Assembly: GCF_002795245.1 (NCBI RefSeq)
Contig: NZ_PGVG01000004.1
Location: 124,001-188,000, forward strand
From: Bradyrhizobium forestalis
GTDB taxonomy: Bacteria; Pseudomonadota; Alphaproteobacteria; Rhizobiales; Xanthobacteraceae
Length of the DNA stretch: 64,000 nucleotides
Direction: 5' to 3'
This document shows, in pieces, positions 17,241-23,743 of this stretch. Made by a program: the position numbers and the translations under genes. Each line of letters begins with the position of its first letter. Position 1 is the stretch's first letter. The notes beneath the pieces are model-generated. The model was not told the origin of the DNA, ran no database searches, and saw only the letters and a list, made by a program, of their open reading frames with translations.

Positions 17241-17838
17241 CCTGCAAACGATCATCCTCACGCTATCGGTCGCTTACGCCGTCATCGGCGCGCTGCTGCT
17301 GGTCGTGCTGGTCTATGCGCGGCTGCACTGGTCGCTGAAGGCGGTCGCGGTGGTCGTGACCAGCGCCTTCTATGTCGTCAGCTTCACCGAAATGCGCGGC
17401 CTGCTCGGCTGGGCCAGCGCGGACCGGCTGCCTGCTACCTTCAAGCTGCTGAAGGCCCGTATCGTCGAGCCGCATTCGCTGGAAGGCGATCCCGGCTCGA
17501 TCTATCTCTGGGTCGAGGCGCTGGACGAGGACAACCGCCCAAGCGGCATCCCGCGCGCCTTTCGTGTGCCCTACAATGACCGGCTGGCCGACAAGACCCA
17601 CGCCGCTGAGAATGAGATCGCGGCCGGACATCCGCAAGGCGGGCGCGCGGCCGATTTCGGCGGCGGCGACGGCAGCCTGATCGACATGGTCCGGGAATAT
17701 GTGACGCCGAAGACCATTTTGGAGACGAGCGGCGGCGATTCCTCCACCGGCGAGTTCAATGCCCCGCCCGCCGGTGCCCAAGGTGCGGTGTTCACGCCGA
17801 TTCCGCCGCCCCGGATGCCGCCGAAGGACGAGCAATAG
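17233..17838 (+). CDS. Two-TM membrane protein of the ExbB-like unit
   Basis: 201 aa. TM1 is LQTIILTLSVAYAVIGALLL, TM2 follows within LKAVAVVVTSAFYVVSFTEM, and a soluble region of about 140 residues ends in a proline-rich tail (TPIPPPRMPPKDEQ). The soluble part contains GDPGSIYLWVEALDEDNRPS and IPRAFRVPYND. I do not recognise the family. The 8-nt overlap with the preceding gene makes it the third member of the channel unit. No lipid or catalytic motif is visible. Confidence 0.75.
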   Translation: MTSLQTIILTLSVAYAVIGALLLVVLVYARLHWSLKAVAVVVTSAFYVVSFTEMRGLLGWASADRLPATFKLLKARIVEPHSLEGDPGSIYLWVEALDEDNRPSGIPRAFRVPYNDRLADKTHAAENEIAAGHPQGGRAADFGGGDGSLIDMVREYVTPKTILETSGGDSSTGEFNAPPAGAQGAVFTPIPPPRMPPKDEQ

Positions 17839-17955
17839 GCCTTTGACCATCACTGCAGGACTGCGCTGGTAAACGGCGCAGCGCTGACGCATCTTGTTGA
17901 TCTCCCTCAATTTGGCCTCATCGGCCTCCAATAACAATTTGAGGGTGGAGGGTGC

Positions 17956-18696
17956 GTGCTTCTCGCTGTCTTCTCGGATATCCACGGCAACCGGCAGGCG
18001 TTCGAGGCCTGCCTGAAGGTTGCCCGCGCCAAGGGCGCGGAGCGCGTCGTTCTGCTCGGCGACTTCGTCGGCTATGGCGCCGATCCGGAATGGGTGGTGG
18101 ATACGGCGATGGAGCTGGTTGCGCAGGGCGCTGTCGCGGTGCGCGGCAATCATGACCAGGCGGTCAATTCCTCGGCCGAGACCATGAACGCCGAGGCGCA
18201 GATCGCGATCGAATGGACCCGCGGCCGCCTCGACGCCGCGCAGCGGCGATTCCTGGCCGAATTGCCGATGCTGGTAGAGGACGACGGCCGCCTGTTCGTG
18301 CACTCGGAGGCCTCTCATCCCCAGCGCTGGCACTATGTCCGCTCGACGGTGGAGGCCGCCAAGAGCCTGATCGCGACGTCCGCCCATGTCACGTTCTGCG
18401 GCCACATCCACCGTCCCGCGCTCTATTCGATGTCGGTGACAGCCAAGATGACGAGCTTCGTGCCGAAGACCGATGTCCCGGTGCAGCTCCTGCGCGGACG
18501 GCAATGGCTCGCCGTGCTGGGCTCGGTCGGCCAGCCCCGCGACGGCGATCCGTCAGCGTCCTTCGCGCTGTTCGACACGGTCTCATGCCAGATCACCTAT
18601 TGCCGCGCACCTTATGACGTCGCGACCGCAGCAAGCAGGATCCGCGACAACGGACTGCCGTCCTGGCTGGCCGACAGGTTGTCCCAGGGGCGCTGA
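17956..18696 (+). CDS. Metallophosphoesterase (YfcE/MJ0936-like)
   Basis: 246 aa from a GTG at 17956, preceded by GGAGGG. All di-metal motifs are present in order: FSDIHGN, LLGDFVGYGADP, AVRGNHDQA, then the later His in VTFCGHIHRPALY. The family hydrolyses phosphodiesters or phosphomonoesters, including phosphoprotein and nucleotide substrates. It starts 117 nt after the channel unit and ends 5 nt before the kinase-USP gene, so kinase and phosphatase are almost certainly co-transcribed; the enzyme may reverse that kinase's phosphorylation (inference). Confidence 0.9.
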   Translation: MLLAVFSDIHGNRQAFEACLKVARAKGAERVVLLGDFVGYGADPEWVVDTAMELVAQGAVAVRGNHDQAVNSSAETMNAEAQIAIEWTRGRLDAAQRRFLAELPMLVEDDGRLFVHSEASHPQRWHYVRSTVEAAKSLIATSAHVTFCGHIHRPALYSMSVTAKMTSFVPKTDVPVQLLRGRQWLAVLGSVGQPRDGDPSASFALFDTVSCQITYCRAPYDVATAASRIRDNGLPSWLADRLSQGR

Positions 18697-18701
18697 CGGC
18701 G

Positions 18702-20141
18702 ATGCCGAAACCCCTGGTCAGGTCAGGTGCGGAGATCGACGGTTACACCATCGGCGAATGCGTGCATGCCGGCGGCATGGCGACGCTGTGGACCGTCACC
18801 CATCCCGGCATCGACGTGCCCTTGCTGATGAAGATCCCGCGGGTGTCGGAGGGCGAGGACCCCGCCGCGATCGTCTCCTTCGAGATGGAGATGATGATCC
18901 TGCCGCGGCTTGCGGGTCCGCACGTGCCGGCCTGCTTCGGCACCGGTGATTTCGCCCGGCAAGCCTATGTCGTGATCGAGCGCATCCCAGGCGTCACGCT
19001 CTACAAGCGGCTGCCGGACCTGCCGCTGCCCTATGACGAGGCGCGGCAGCTCGTCGCCAAGATCGCGGCCGCGCTTGCGGACTTACACCGGCAGAACGTG
19101 ATCCATCACGACATCAAGCCGAGCAGCATCATGTTCCGCGATAGCGGCGAGGCGGTGCTGATCGACTATGGCCTGTCGCACCACAACCACCTGCCTGATC
19201 TCCTGCAGGAGGAATTCCGCCTGCCTTACGGCACCGCGCCCTACATGGCGCCCGAACGGCTGTTGGGAGTGCGCGACGATCCGCGCAGCGATCTGTTTTC
19301 GCTCGGCGTGCTGCTCTATTTCTTCACCACCGGCGAGCGGCCGTTCGGCGAGGGCGAGACGCTGCGCGCGATGCGGCGCAGGCTGTGGCGCGACCCGCAT
19401 CCGCCGCGGAAGCTTCGCGCGGATTATCCGCCCTGGCTTCAGGAGGTGGTGTTGCGCTGTCTCGAGATCGAGCCGGTGTGGCGCTATCCGACGGCGTCCC
19501 AACTCGCCTTCGATCTCGCCCATCCGGACCAGGTCAAGCTCACCGCACGTTCGGAGCGGGTGAAACGCGATCCCCTCAGCGTCGCCTGGCGGCGTCGTTT
19601 CAACCAGGGCGCCATGGCGCCGCACGCGAAATCGGATGTCGCCGCCCAGATCGCATCGAGCCCGATCCTCGCCGTCGCGCTCGACACCGTGGAGGGGGCA
19701 CCGGAGCTGAACGAGGCGCTGCGCGTGACCACCGAGCGCATCCTGGCGACCTTGCCGTCGGCGCGGCTTGCCTGCGTCAACGTGCTCAAGCTGAACCGCA
19801 TCGCGATCGACCGTACCCTGGACGAGCAGGGCTCCAACAAGCACATCGATCGCCTGGTCGCGCTCAGGCATTGGGCGACGCCGCTCAAGCTGGATGAGGG
19901 CCGGCTGTCGGCTCATGTGCTGGAGGCGGTCGATCCCGCTGCCGCGATCCTGGAGTTCGCCGAGGCGAACCAGGTCGACCACGTCATCATCGGCGCGCGG
20001 CAGAGCTCGTTCAGGCGCACGCTGCTCGGCAGCGTCTCGGCCAAGGTGGCCTCGGAGGCGACCTGCACCGTCACCGTGGTGCGGCCGCCGCGGATGGCTG
20101 GGGACGCCGGCGGATCAGATGCCGGCGAAATGGCGGGTTAG
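18702..20141 (+). CDS. Serine/threonine kinase fused to universal stress protein domain
   Basis: 479 aa. Kinase domain residues about 15-275: glycine loop GECVHAGGMATLWTV, Lys44 in LLMKIP, Glu62, catalytic loop IHHDIKPSSIMF with Asp137 and Lys139, Asp155 in LIDYGL, and TAPYMAPERL. Two departures from consensus: the metal-binding Asn of HxDxKxxN is Ser142, and DFG is DYG. A second domain (residues about 320-465) is UspA-like, starting SPILAVALDTVEG and ending with the nucleotide-loop region VIIGARQSSFRRTLLGSVSA. No TM helix, so it acts in the cytoplasm. Kinase activity is plausible but the Ser142 change needs testing. Confidence 0.92.
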   Translation: MPKPLVRSGAEIDGYTIGECVHAGGMATLWTVTHPGIDVPLLMKIPRVSEGEDPAAIVSFEMEMMILPRLAGPHVPACFGTGDFARQAYVVIERIPGVTLYKRLPDLPLPYDEARQLVAKIAAALADLHRQNVIHHDIKPSSIMFRDSGEAVLIDYGLSHHNHLPDLLQEEFRLPYGTAPYMAPERLLGVRDDPRSDLFSLGVLLYFFTTGERPFGEGETLRAMRRRLWRDPHPPRKLRADYPPWLQEVVLRCLEIEPVWRYPTASQLAFDLAHPDQVKLTARSERVKRDPLSVAWRRRFNQGAMAPHAKSDVAAQIASSPILAVALDTVEGAPELNEALRVTTERILATLPSARLACVNVLKLNRIAIDRTLDEQGSNKHIDRLVALRHWATPLKLDEGRLSAHVLEAVDPAAAILEFAEANQVDHVIIGARQSSFRRTLLGSVSAKVASEATCTVTVVRPPRMAGDAGGSDAGEMAG

Positions 20142-20166
20142 TCGGTCCGGCGTCTTGCAGGTTCGA

Positions 20167-20340
20167 TCAGGCCGCCTGCTTGCGGCGGATCGGCCAGGAG
20201 AATTGCGGGCCGGGTTCGCCGTGATCCGCGCTGCCGCCAAAATACTGGATGATCTCGCGGCAGGGCTCGCAATTGAACAGGTTGCGCGACGCGGACGCCT
20301 TGGTCATTTCCTTCAGGCAGTTCGGGCAATGCGGTTTCAT
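20167..20340 (-). CDS. 57-aa zinc-ribbon-like small protein
   Basis: Begins MKPHCPNCLKEMTKASASRN and continues LFNCEPCREI: two CxxC pairs 15 residues apart, the spacing of a minimal zinc ribbon. No strong ribosome site, but its ATG overlaps the stop of the upstream small gene (ATGA, 20337-20340), so translation is probably coupled. It is the last gene of a three-gene small-protein operon and ends close to the convergent kinase-USP gene. Function unknown; small zinc ribbons often bind nucleic acid or another protein. Confidence 0.72.
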   Translation of the reverse strand: MKPHCPNCLKEMTKASASRNLFNCEPCREIIQYFGGSADHGEPGPQFSWPIRRKQAA

Positions 20341-20543
20341 GGCGCGGTCCGGGAAAAGTAGTCTCGGTGTCGGCGCTGCGAGCCGAACAAGCGATCGAGG
20401 TCCGAATTGTCGAGCCCGGCATCGTGGTCCAGTGTGCCGTCGGCGCGCTCGAGGCGTCCGAAGAAATAGTCGAGGCTCGGATGCGGGCGCCGCGGAATAC
20501 GGCACCTGCGCTTCGGCTGACGTTTCACGAGTGCGAGCTGCAT
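20337..20543 (-). CDS. 68-aa hypothetical basic protein
   Basis: Starts at the ATG at 20543 with GGGGGTGA upstream. The N-terminus is strongly basic (VKRQPKRRCRIPRRPHP), the centre has LDYFFGRLERADG and the C-terminus has DNSDLDRLFGSQRRHRDYFS. No family recognised. It begins 4 nt after the stop of the 47-aa gene and overlaps the 57-aa zinc-ribbon gene by 4 nt, so the three small genes behave as one translational unit. Confidence 0.6.
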   Translation of the reverse strand: MQLALVKRQPKRRCRIPRRPHPSLDYFFGRLERADGTLDHDAGLDNSDLDRLFGSQRRHRDYFSRTAP

Positions 20544-20547
20544 GGCA

Positions 20548-20691
20548 TCACCCCCGGCGACGATGAAGATGGATGATGCGGGCAGAGGATACGGCCTTCG
20601 CCGGTCGCGCCACGTAGAGGCTGCGAGCAGCAATCGCCGCATTGAATCCGAACCACAACGCTACGCCAGTCCAAATCAGGGTCGTCGTCAT
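20548..20691 (-). CDS. 47-aa single-TM small protein
   Basis: ATG at 20691 with GGGAG 8 nt upstream. The peptide begins MTTTLIWTGVALWFGFNAAI, a single hydrophobic helix, then ARSLYVARPAK and a basic tail HLHRRRG. The positive-inside rule places the C-terminus in the cytoplasm. It heads the three-gene operon, stopping 4 nt before the next start. Easily missed by gene callers because of its size. No known family recognised. Confidence 0.65.
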   Translation of the reverse strand: MTTTLIWTGVALWFGFNAAIAARSLYVARPAKAVSSARIIHLHRRRG

Positions 20692-20855
20692 GATGTGCTC
20701 CCGTCAAAAGCAGGCAGGAGTCACTTGCGGTGATTTGCGCGAATCAGTGAAGTCCGGATGAGTACGGATCAGGATTGAAATTTAAGCTTTGCGCGCTGCA
20801 GCACCCGTAAACGCCACGGGATTTGTGCTCGTCCGCCTGAACCGCTTGATCCAGC

Positions 20856-21557
20856 TCAAATCGCTTCGCCGCGAGCCCCCAGCGCCGCATTGCGGATCGC
20901 GGCGATGTTGGTCTTGTAGGATTCCAGCGTGCCGCCCCTGAACACCGAGGTGCCGGCGACGAAGGCGTTGGCGCCGGCCGCGGCGAGCGCGCCCGCAACA
21001 TCGGGGCCGACGCCGCCGTCGACCTCGATGTCGATCGGACGGCCCGCCGTCATCGCGCGGATGTCGCGGATCTTGCCGATCGCGGAGGGGATGAAGGCCT
21101 GGCCGCCGAAGCCGGGATTGACCGACATCACCAGCACGAGGTCGACGAGGTCGAGGACGTATTCGAGCGCGCTGATCGGCGTTGCCGGATTGAGCGAGAC
21201 GCCGGCTTTCTTGCCGAGCGCGCGGATCGCCTGGAGCGAACGGTGCAAGTGGGGACCTGCCTCCGCATGCACGGTGATGTGGTCGCAGCCGGCTTTCGCG
21301 AAGGCCTCGAGATAGGGATCGCAGGGCGAGATCATCAGATGCGCGTCGAAGATCTTCTTCGTGTGCGGGCGCATCGCCTTGATGACATCAGGGCCGTAGG
21401 AGATGTTGGGAACGAAGTGCCCGTCCATCACGTCGAGATGGATCCAGTCGGCGCCGGCGGCGTCCACTGCGCGGACTTCCTCGCCGAGCTTCGAAAAGTC
21501 CGAGGCCAGGATCGAGGGCGCGATGGCCAGGGGGCGGGGGGCGAAAGCTTGGGTCAT
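20856..21557 (-). CDS. rpe: Ribulose-phosphate 3-epimerase
   Basis: 233 aa from the ATG at 21557. Interconverts ribulose-5-phosphate and xylulose-5-phosphate in the pentose phosphate and Calvin cycles. Motifs: [17 protein letters not shown], the metal and catalytic [34 protein letters not shown], and EVDGGVGP followed by the phosphate-binding GTSVFRGG. It is not next to other Calvin-cycle genes here. Preceded by a 256-nt gap shared with the divergent EF-hand gene. Confidence 0.96.
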   Translation of the reverse strand: MTQAFAPRPLAIAPSILASDFSKLGEEVRAVDAAGADWIHLDVMDGHFVPNISYGPDVIKAMRPHTKKIFDAHLMISPCDPYLEAFAKAGCDHITVHAEAGPHLHRSLQAIRALGKKAGVSLNPATPISALEYVLDLVDLVLVMSVNPGFGGQAFIPSAIGKIRDIRAMTAGRPIDIEVDGGVGPDVAGALAAAGANAFVAGTSVFRGGTLESYKTNIAAIRNAALGARGEAI

Positions 21558-21813
21558 GGCGCGTTTTCCCGTGGCGGACGGACGACGAATGGCCTCGCCT
21601 AACATGGGGCTCCATGGCGGGCAATGCAGCAGGGGCCGGCTTCCTGTGGGCGGAAATTTCTGCCGCGACCGGCACGAATTGCCGGTGTTCCCGCGGCCTG
21701 CAAAGCGTGGTGGACGCGGATTTCATTGAGCTTTTCGCGATGGCACGTCGCTTGCTGATCTCACCGGACAGAACATTCGTCGCGGCACGCCGCATCCCGT
21801 TGGAGTTTGTGCA

Positions 21814-22599
21814 ATGTTGTTCGCCCTTGGCGCCGTCTCGAGCGCGCTCGACGCGATCCAGTCGCTGACGAGCTCGAAATCGTCGTCGGCGACGCACAAG
21901 ACGGGCTCCTCGCAGAGCGCGCCGACCAATCCGTTCGCGATCGACAGCGGCAGCAGCACGACCGGCGGGTCGACCTCGTCGGTCAACGCGGGCAGGCATC
22001 CGCAGATCTCGCCGGAGACGATGAACGCGTTGTTTGCTGCGCAGAGCCAGTCGGCGGACACGAGCGGCGCGACCAGCTCGGCCTCGACGGGGGCAGCGTC
22101 CTCGGCACCGAACAGTCGTGAAGATGCCCTGAAGGACCTGTTCTCGCAGATCGACGCGGACGGCGACGGCAAGATCACCCAATCCGAGTTCGAGGGCGCG
22201 CTCGGCGCCGGCGGCACCAACCTCGCCCAGGCCGACGACGTGTTCTCGAAGATGGATGCGAATGCCGATGGCAGCATCAATCTCGGAGAGATGACGAAGG
22301 CGCTGAGGGGCGGTCACGGCCATCATCACGCGGAAGGCGCCGGCGGCTCGGGCGACGGTTCGGGGTCCTCGTCGCAATCCAGCGGCGGCTCGACTTCGAC
22401 CACGACGACCAATGCCGACGGCTCGACGACCACCACCGTCACCTATGCCGATGGCTTCAAGATGTCGACGACGGTGCCGGGGGCGAACTCTTCCCGTAGT
22501 TCAGCCTATGACCTGTTTGCGCAGTTGATGCAGCAGCAAGGCGGGCAGGGGCAGGGCGCCTCGGCGGCTGCCGGCTCGTCCATGTCGATGAGTGTGTGA
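21814..22599 (+). CDS. EF-hand domain protein, Ser/Thr/Gly-rich
   Basis: 261 aa. Two canonical EF-hand loops, DADGDGKITQSE (114-125) and DANADGSINLGE (148-159), form a paired calcium-binding lobe. Flanks are low-complexity: a Ser/Ala/Thr-rich first 100 residues and, after the lobe, GGHGHHH, long Ser/Thr runs (TSTTTTNADGSTTTTVTYAD) and a Gln-rich end (QLMQQQGGQGQG). No Sec signal is evident; such proteins are sometimes secreted by type I or other routes. Likely a calcium sensor or buffer. Confidence 0.85.
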   Translation: MLFALGAVSSALDAIQSLTSSKSSSATHKTGSSQSAPTNPFAIDSGSSTTGGSTSSVNAGRHPQISPETMNALFAAQSQSADTSGATSSASTGAASSAPNSREDALKDLFSQIDADGDGKITQSEFEGALGAGGTNLAQADDVFSKMDANADGSINLGEMTKALRGGHGHHHAEGAGGSGDGSGSSSQSSGGSTSTTTTNADGSTTTTVTYADGFKMSTTVPGANSSRSSAYDLFAQLMQQQGGQGQGASAAAGSSMSMSV

Positions 22600-22634
22600 G
22601 CGGGCAGCCCTCTCTCCGCCAATGATGCTGTCAC

Positions 22635-22652
22635 GCCCCGCGCAGGCGGGGC
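22635..22652. repeat. Short GC hairpin between convergent genes
   Basis: Perfect 7-bp arms (GCCCCGC / GCGGGGC) with a 4-nt loop between the EF-hand and P1 peptidase stops. No U-tract on either strand, so it is a weak terminator at best. Confidence 0.45.
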
Positions 22653-22683
22653 AACGCGCGACGTGGTGAGAGACGTGTGCTCC

Positions 22684-23685
22684 TTACGCCCCAAACCGAT
22701 CCCTCCACGCCGGCTGCCCACCGGGGAACGGCAACGCCGTCGCGCTGTACACACCGCGCGCGATGGCGCGTGCGACTACGTTGGCGGCGACCGTGCCGAG
22801 CTCGGTGAGGCCAACCAGCGGCTCGATCGGCTTTTCGCACGTGGCGGCGGCAAACAGCACGTCGCCGTCGGTCGGCGCATGCACCGGATAGATCGCACGG
22901 GCGAAGCCGGTATGCGCGATCATCGCCAGCCGCTTGGCCTGGGGCTTGGTCACCACCGCATCGGTGACCACGGCGCCGATGGTGGTGTTCTCGCGCGCGC
23001 TCGCCGCAGGACCGCCCTTGATGCGCATGAGGAGCATGTCCTCGGTGAACTTGTCCGGCAGGCCGCGTCTCCCGAACTCGCCGTCCACCTCGAACGGCGC
23101 CGCCCAGAACCACGGTCCCTCGCCGACGGTGACGCTGCCCACGGCGTTGACGGCGACAATCGCCGCGACCTTGATTCCGCTCGGCGTCACGGCCGACGCC
23201 GAGCCGAGACCGCCCTTGAACGTCGCGGTGGTGGCGCCGAAGCCGGCGCCGACGCTGCCAAGCGCAAAGTCCGCGCTGCTGGCAGCGGCCGCTGCGGCGT
23301 AGCCGAGGTCGCGATAGGGCGAGAAGCGTCCCCAGGCCTTGTCGCCGCCATTGAGCAGGTCGAACAGGATCGCCCCCGGCACGATTGGGATCAGCGCTTC
23401 GCGAACCCGGTGGCCGCGGCCCTGCTCGGCGAGCCAGGCCTGCACGCCGCCGCCGGTATCGAGGCCAAAGGCGGAGCCGCCCGACAGCGCGATCGCATCG
23501 ACGCGCTCGACCGTGTTGGCAAGATCGAGCAGTGCATCCTCGCGTGTGCCGGGGCCGCCGCCGCGAACGTCGATGGCGGCGATCGCGGGAGAATCGAAGA
23601 CAATTGCGGTCGCGCCGGAAGCGACTTTCGCGTCTTCGGCATGGCCGACCCGGACGCCGGCGATATCGGTAAGAAGGTTCTTCAA
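22684..23685 (-). CDS. P1 family peptidase (DmpA/ThnT-like Ntn hydrolase)
   Basis: 333 aa. The family are self-cleaving aminopeptidases or amidases (DmpA, BapA, ThnT). Visible elements: TDIAGVRVGHAEDAKVASGA, GGGPGTREDALL, ALSGGSAFGLDTGGGVQAWL, and the conserved NAVGSVTVGEG. The likely self-cleavage position is in RENTTIGAVVTDAV, where Asn-Thr would expose a Thr nucleophile, as in ThnT; many family members have Gly-Ser or Asn-Ser instead. No signal peptide, so cytoplasmic. Confidence 0.88.
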   Translation of the reverse strand: MKNLLTDIAGVRVGHAEDAKVASGATAIVFDSPAIAAIDVRGGGPGTREDALLDLANTVERVDAIALSGGSAFGLDTGGGVQAWLAEQGRGHRVREALIPIVPGAILFDLLNGGDKAWGRFSPYRDLGYAAAAAASSADFALGSVGAGFGATTATFKGGLGSASAVTPSGIKVAAIVAVNAVGSVTVGEGPWFWAAPFEVDGEFGRRGLPDKFTEDMLLMRIKGGPAASARENTTIGAVVTDAVVTKPQAKRLAMIAHTGFARAIYPVHAPTDGDVLFAAATCEKPIEPLVGLTELGTVAANVVARAIARGVYSATALPFPGGQPAWRDRFGA

Positions 23686-23743
23686 GACGGCCTCGTCGTT
23701 GAGAGCAATTCGCGATCTGCGATAGCGCAGCGATGCCGCAGGC

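Noticed and set aside
21388..22377. 329-codon minus-strand frame over rpe and the EF-hand gene
   Set aside because: It spans two real genes and their promoters in wrong frames; no motif or ribosome site.
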